Below are positions 32,358-36,292 of a DNA stretch of 36,292 bases, in pieces. Each line of letters begins with the position of its first letter. The stretch's first letter is position 1. This stretch comes from an uncultured Bacteroidales bacterium (GTDB lineage Bacteria > Bacteroidota > Bacteroidia > Bacteroidales > UBA932), in assembly GCA_900317925.1 (NCBI GenBank), contig ONIQ01000029.1, positions 1 to 36,292 on the forward strand, written 5' to 3'. Position numbers and translations under genes: made by a program. Below the pieces are notes generated by a model. It worked only from the letters and a program-made list of their open reading frames with translations, ran no database searches and was not told the DNA's origin.

Positions 32358-35300
32358 TACCAATTACCGTTTACATTTTCAAAATCGCTGATGGAACCGG
32401 AGCCGTTCTCGTTATAGACGGCGGATTCTTCCAGCCAGGAACCGACCTCGTTGTAAATCTTCTCGGCGATAAACTTCATCGCTACCGCAGAATAATGGTC
32501 GCTGCAGTTCTGCCTCAGGTCTCCGGTCGTAATTTTCTTGGACCAGTCGAAGTCGTGTTTCGGCATGTTGGGCTGGAATCCCTTGTCCAGGTATTCGAAA
32601 TTCCAGCCGAGGTCGTTGAAGCCGTTGACCTGGTAAAGATCGACGGCGCGGCAATGGCTGGCGTAGTGCCGGGCAATGTGGAGCATGGCTTCTTCCACAT
32701 CCGGGGTGAGGGTATCGTGGATGAGCACGACAATCTTGACGTAAGGATACTGGAGCGTCATCATCTTCACCAGCTTGACATACGCTTCCACGAATGTCGC
32801 GTCAGGCAGGGCTCTGGCCTCGTCAAGGGTCTTGCAGGCATCCGCAACCGCATAGACGGCGTTCATCGCCGCATCGTCGGGACAGCGGGGCGTTCCGGAC
32901 GGATATCGCTCCAGCTTTTGGTTACCCAGGATGTTGTAGCAGTTATGGGCCCAGTCGTTCGCACCCCCGTTGATGATGATAATGTCGGGGGAGCCCATGC
33001 CTCCGTTCTCGATGTAGCGGGCACAGAAATCCTGGCCGTACCAGTACTGGCCGGATTTGGAACTGTCCGTACAACGGGTCACAGCCGTTCCGGAGAAGGC
33101 GAGGTTGGTATCCCATACGGCGTTTTTGAGGTAATCGTACGTGAGCATGTACCAGTATGTCTGGGCCGCCGTGGTAACATCGCCGTCGGAAGTCGGGTAA
33201 TGGCAGCGATAGCCGTTGGGGGCGCGGGATCCCTGGTATCCATGGGGTGCATATCCGTCGAAAGACGAAAGCGAGTCGCCGATAAGGCTGACGCGGAGCG
33301 GCCTCTTTTTCCCTTCCGCGGAACCCGTATCCATGCCTTCCAGCACCGGATAGCCGTTGGCCCCGGCTGTCCACCTCCTCAAAGTCAGGTCCCCTTTGTA
33401 ACCGGTAACAAACTCGTTGAGGGCCTCCAAAAGGGTCCCGTCCGTCATCTGGGCGATGGCCAGTCCCCTGCATTCGACGGCAGTCCCCGCATTGGCCTTT
33501 CCGAAAGCGGGTAATCCGTTGATGTAATAGACGTGGTCAAAATGGGCGGTGTTCGGCAGACCGATGAGGGCCGCATAATTATAGTATTGGGAAGGAATGT
33601 CCTGCTTGCCGTTGATGACGACGCGCCCGGGGGCCAGGGTGTTGTAGCAGCCCTGGATGTTGACGCTGGCATTCGCCCCGCCCTGCTCGCCGATCAAGCC
33701 TCCCATATCCACCTCGGCGGCATGGGGAAAATCGCAGCGGATGACGGAGGGATCACTGAAGCAGTTAACGATGTTGAGCGTGGCGGAAGTATTTCCCATG
33801 CGGGCCCAGCCCATGATTCCTCCGACCATGGTCCACTTCGAAGCGGCGTACCCGGCGTCGATGAGTTCTCCGCCCATATAGGCGCAGTTCCACAGGTTTA
33901 CCTTTGTGTCGGAATGGGACGGATTGCATTCACCCACGATACCGCCGACGATGTAGGAAGCCGCGACATCGCAGAGAACCGTACAGTTTCCGATATTGAC
34001 CGTCTGGGCCGTATCCTTATGATAAATGTAGGCAACGATGCCGCCGGCCTGGTGTTGTCCTGTCCGGACGAGGGCGTTCCTGCCCACGGTGCAGTTCAGG
34101 ATGTCGCCGCTCTGGACCCAGGCCACGATTCCCGCTGCGCCCGGATACCAGCAAGCCACGTGGGCCTGGACCTCGCAGTTGGATATCACGCCGCCCTTGA
34201 GCATTTCTCCGGCAATGCCCCCGACATAATAGTTGTCGCCGACAACGGTCGATCCGGGCAGAACCCGGCAGTTGTCAATGGTGGATTCGGAAACCTGTCC
34301 GGCAATGCCGCCGAGCTGTTCCCCCCTGGCCGTCACGTCGCCCTTGAACGAGCAGTCCTTGATGGTGGCCCGGCTGGCATAACCCACCATGCCGCCGACG
34401 CAGGAGACAACCGTAACCCCCTGGAACGTGCCCGTTTCTTCATTTTGGATCTTGCCTTCAAAATGGCAGTTCTCCACGTTTCCGCCTTCCATGAAACCCA
34501 CGACGCCTCCGGTAGCGCATTGGGCAAAGCGGACATGGGCTTTGACCGCGATATCGCTGAATGTGGCATTCACCGCATTGCCGGCAACCACGCCCTGCTC
34601 GCCCGTCTTTCCGGCATTGGTGTAGCCGTCTATCCTGAGTCGGCTGATTTCTGCTCCGTCAACGTAGCTGAAAAGTCCGGCCGCACCCCCTGCGGGTACG
34701 GGCGCGAGGTTGGAAAGGGTATAACCGCCGCCGTCATATTTGCCCTGGAAGGCTTTGGCCTTGACGGAACCGATGGCCTGCAGGTCCACCAGGTTCATGT
34801 CAATGTCGGCGATTTGTCTGTACGACTTGTTCAGGAAACCGGCGGATTCCGGACCGTTGCAAAGCTCCGCAAGGCGGACAAGGTCGCCGGAGGTCTCTAT
34901 CAGGAAAGGCTCGGCATCGGTACCCTTTCCCTTGAAGGGGGCAAGGCCGTCTTCTACCGTGATGCCGGTCATGTCTATCGCAAACCGGGATATGATGCCG
35001 GCCTTGAATTCCTTGCCGGCGGGAATGGTGACTTCCCGGGTCAGGCTTCCGCCCTCGACGGCAACGGCGACCTTGAGGGTGGTGCCGGAAATATCCGCGG
35101 GACCGCAGGCAAAAAAGATGTTTTCGGTCCTGTCCGTATTGACGGTGATGATATTGCCTTTGCTTTTGGCCGCGGAGGAGGCCGTGGAAGGATGATACAT
35201 CCAGCGGCCGGAAACGCCCAGGCTCTCGTCGAAGGTAAGCGTGACGGAGCGGATGGCCTTTCCTCCCGTGTCAAGGTTGCTGAGGGTAAGCAAACCGTAG

Positions 35301-35845
35301 GCGGCAAGGTGATTGAAAGTCAGGCTGACCGAAGACGGAACATCCGGCGTCACGGAGGAAACACCCATCGTAACGATGGCGGCCGGATCCACGGAGGTGG
35401 CCGTCGGAGTCTGGGAAGCGGGAATCGTGTACTGGATATAATCCTTGTCCGCGGCATCGTCACCGCAACTGGCGAACGCGCCGGCGGGCGAGAGAACAAA
35501 GAATTGATAGGGAGCCGTCGCCCCGGCAGGGACTTCGGCCAGGAAAGAAGCCGTTTTGCCTCCGTCTGCTATGGCAACGGCATATTTCTTCCCTTCCGTG
35601 ACGGATTGTACGTTTTCTGACCCGGGCGTTTTGAGGGCCAGGACTTTTACCTCGTCCCCTTCCTGCCAGAATACAGGATACCCGGAGCCGTCGGCCGTAC
35701 CGAAAACGGCTTTGGTCCCGGCGGACTGCAGGGTGACATGAAAGGATGCGCCGGTTCCGGCGGATATTTCCTGCATATCTTTGGCGCAGGAAGTCATTGC
35801 GGCGGCAGCGGCCACGGCAACCAGGGAGCGGAATAACTTTTTCAT
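32357..35845 (-). CDS. Giant surface lipoprotein: fimbrillin-like, GLUG helix and SGNH esterase
   Basis: This 1162-residue lipoprotein starts at ATG 35845 (MKKLFRSLVAVAAAAAMTSC, lipid Cys20); an in-frame start 15 codons earlier only lengthens the signal. Residues about 35-300 are fimbrillin-like (AVFGTADGSGYPVFWQEGDE). Residues about 310-780 are a GLUG-type beta-helix. Residues about 850-1140 form a GDSL/SGNH hydrolase: GDSLSS (S858), GGANDW (N963, D964) and a final histidine in SDHYSA (H1117). The last block has Asp right beside His instead of the usual DxxH. SGNH enzymes of this kind de-acetylate carbohydrates. The gene lies 13 bp after the 48-aa gene and overlaps the next by 1 nt. Confidence 0.85.
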   Translation of the reverse strand: MKKLFRSLVAVAAAAAMTSCAKDMQEISAGTGASFHVTLQSAGTKAVFGTADGSGYPVFWQEGDEVKVLALKTPGSENVQSVTEGKKYAVAIADGGKTASFLAEVPAGATAPYQFFVLSPAGAFASCGDDAADKDYIQYTIPASQTPTATSVDPAAIVTMGVSSVTPDVPSSVSLTFNHLAAYGLLTLSNLDTGGKAIRSVTLTFDESLGVSGRWMYHPSTASSAAKSKGNIITVNTDRTENIFFACGPADISGTTLKVAVAVEGGSLTREVTIPAGKEFKAGIISRFAIDMTGITVEDGLAPFKGKGTDAEPFLIETSGDLVRLAELCNGPESAGFLNKSYRQIADIDMNLVDLQAIGSVKAKAFQGKYDGGGYTLSNLAPVPAGGAAGLFSYVDGAEISRLRIDGYTNAGKTGEQGVVAGNAVNATFSDIAVKAHVRFAQCATGGVVGFMEGGNVENCHFEGKIQNEETGTFQGVTVVSCVGGMVGYASRATIKDCSFKGDVTARGEQLGGIAGQVSESTIDNCRVLPGSTVVGDNYYVGGIAGEMLKGGVISNCEVQAHVACWYPGAAGIVAWVQSGDILNCTVGRNALVRTGQHQAGGIVAYIYHKDTAQTVNIGNCTVLCDVAASYIVGGIVGECNPSHSDTKVNLWNCAYMGGELIDAGYAASKWTMVGGIMGWARMGNTSATLNIVNCFSDPSVIRCDFPHAAEVDMGGLIGEQGGANASVNIQGCYNTLAPGRVVINGKQDIPSQYYNYAALIGLPNTAHFDHVYYINGLPAFGKANAGTAVECRGLAIAQMTDGTLLEALNEFVTGYKGDLTLRRWTAGANGYPVLEGMDTGSAEGKKRPLRVSLIGDSLSSFDGYAPHGYQGSRAPNGYRCHYPTSDGDVTTAAQTYWYMLTYDYLKNAVWDTNLAFSGTAVTRCTDSSKSGQYWYGQDFCARYIENGGMGSPDIIIINGGANDWAHNCYNILGNQKLERYPSGTPRCPDDAAMNAVYAVADACKTLDEARALPDATFVEAYVKLVKMMTLQYPYVKIVVLIHDTLTPDVEEAMLHIARHYASHCRAVDLYQVNGFNDLGWNFEYLDKGFQPNMPKHDFDWSKKITTGDLRQNCSDHYSAVAMKFIAEKIYNEVGSWLEESAVYNENGSGSISDFENVNGNW

Positions 35846-35858
35846 AACGTGCGTCGGT

Positions 35859-36005
35859 TTAAAAGTTTCCCCACTCTTCTTCGGCAACATCTTCGATGGT
35901 ACCGTTTCCGCTTACGCAGAAAAACTCTTCCGGAGCAGCGCCCAGAAGCTCGCAAACCGGTATCCGATAAGACCGGGGTGCGGGATTCAGAGGTTTTTTT
36001 ATCAT
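35859..36005 (-). CDS. 48-aa protein opening the lipoprotein operon
   Basis: This short gene reads MIKKPLNPAPRSYRIPVCEL, then LLGAAPEEFFCVSG, and ends EEEWGNF. It lies 13 bp upstream of the giant lipoprotein gene, on the same strand, and fills almost the whole gap. Many Bacteroidota fimbrillin-like and GLUG lipoprotein operons start with such tiny proteins having a K-x-P-x-P start, a CxGNG-like middle and an acidic W-containing end; I recall this pattern but could not search it. Its function is unknown. Confidence 0.6.
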   Translation of the reverse strand: MIKKPLNPAPRSYRIPVCELLGAAPEEFFCVSGNGTIEDVAEEEWGNF

Positions 36006-36094
36006 ATCGGCAATAATCTAATTGGTTAGTTTCCTGACAGGGGGCTGAAGCGGTGTGGCTACTTTCCCGGAATGTAAATATACGGAAAATTTTT

Positions 36095-36102
36095 TATATT
36101 TG
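36095..36102 (+). promoter_or_regulatory. -7 box facing away from the lipoprotein operon
   Basis: TATATTTG fits TAnnTTTG on the plus strand. No clear -33 TTTG lies 19-21 bp upstream. No plus-strand gene follows within the window, but a terminator-like hairpin lies about 37 bp downstream. Confidence 0.35.
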
Positions 36103-36138
36103 GGAGTTTGACAGCAAATTTTTCGATTTTTTTTGTAG

Positions 36139-36161
36139 AAGGCCCTTCAGGGTCTTTTTTT
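36139..36161 (+). terminator. Small terminator-like hairpin on the plus strand
   Basis: AAGGCCC (36139-36145) and GGGTCTT (36150-36156) form a 7-bp stem with one G.U pair and a 4-nt loop, running into a T-run (TTTTT to 36161). It reads on the plus strand, although both neighbouring genes run the other way. Confidence 0.5.
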
Positions 36162-36175
36162 CATCTGAATGGCGA

Positions 36176-36292
36176 TTATTCGTCCTTCAGCGCCTCCGCC
36201 GGATTCATCCGGGCGGTCTTGAGATAGTGATACAGAACCACGGCCGAACACAACGCCCCCACAATCACCAGTGCCAGCAGGAACACCGACGG
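36176..36292 (-). CDS. FtsX-type ABC permease, last 38 codons (5' end outside window)
   Basis: The minus-strand frame is open from the window edge and stops at TAA 36178-36176. It encodes PSVFLLALVIVGALCSAVVL followed by YHYLKTARMNPAEALKDE. This matches the C-terminus of the permease at 6195-8531 at all but four positions of 38, while the DNA differs at many third positions, so the two are paralogs rather than a repeated sequence. It is part of another exporter gene outside the window. Confidence 0.9.
   Translation of the reverse strand, partial: PSVFLLALVIVGALCSAVVLYHYLKTARMNPAEALKDE

Larger units (their letters stand above)
36006..36175. other. Intergenic region upstream of the lipoprotein operon
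   Basis: No gene seen. On the minus strand TATATTTA (36082-36075) is a 7-of-8 match to the -7 box for the lipoprotein operon, but without a -33 at normal spacing. On the plus strand there is a perfect -7 box (36095-36102) and a hairpin with a T-run (36139-36161). Confidence 0.45.

Noticed and set aside
33533-35620. Another long plus-strand frame opposite the giant lipoprotein gene
   Set aside because: Antisense shadow of the same kind; no recognisable domain, start context or promoter.
1-36292. CRISPR array, rRNA, tRNA or insertion sequence
   Set aside because: No regularly spaced direct repeats, no rRNA or tRNA folds and no transposase or terminal inverted repeats were recognised by reading both strands.

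Overview
The window looks like a chromosomal segment of a gut-type Bacteroidales (phylum Bacteroidota) with fairly high G+C. The lines of evidence are: promoters matching the Bacteroidota -33 TTTG / -7 TAnnTTTG pattern with 19-20 bp spacers, few recognisable Shine-Dalgarno sequences, fimbrillin-like and GLUG-repeat lipoproteins, split HipA proteins, MacB/FtsX permeases of the double-length Bacteroidota type, and a small His/Cys-rich protein heading a metal-efflux operon. Genus cannot be named from sequence alone.

Layout. 1-8531 (+): a co-directional ABC exporter block with one LolD/MacB-type ATPase and four MacB/FtsX-type permeases (the first cut by the window edge). 8594-9004: a small lipoprotein. 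9005-13960: an accessory segment with a long gene-poor stretch, a three-gene HipB/HipS/HipT-like toxin-antitoxin operon behind a symmetric operator, a SIS-domain protein, two small genes each broken by an apparent single-base frameshift, and a DUF5131 (Gp37/Gp68-like) protein whose 3' end runs 65 bp into the convergent neighbour. 13899-15020 (-): a glycoside-hydrolase-like lipoprotein. 15126-19527 (+): an esterase-like protein, then a mannitol-type PTS EIICBA, an AI-2E/PerM family membrane protein, a YtxH-like and a YqjE/holin-X-like small protein. 19528-26203 (-): an SDR oxidoreductase and a four-gene heavy-metal RND efflux operon. 26284-28832 (+): an amino-acid-type ABC importer made of only two proteins (binding lobes fused to permease, plus ATPase with an extra C-terminal domain). 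28837-29481 (-): a cytidylate-kinase-like protein. 29649-36005 (-): an operon of a 48-aa protein and two very large surface lipoproteins built of fimbrillin-like and GLUG domains, one carrying a C-terminal SGNH esterase. 36176-36292 (-): the last 38 codons of another FtsX permease, a close paralog of the one ending at 8531, so the window is bracketed by related exporter blocks in opposite orientation.

The most notable items are the HipBST-like operon with its 13-bp operator arms around the promoter, a complete PTS mannitol permease in a group that rarely uses the PTS, the permuted binding-protein/permease fusion, the fimbrillin-GLUG-SGNH fusion with its tiny leading gene, and a recurring placement of -7 boxes only a few bases before the start codon, suggesting leaderless mRNAs. 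All functional assignments come from motif recognition by eye; no database search was run.
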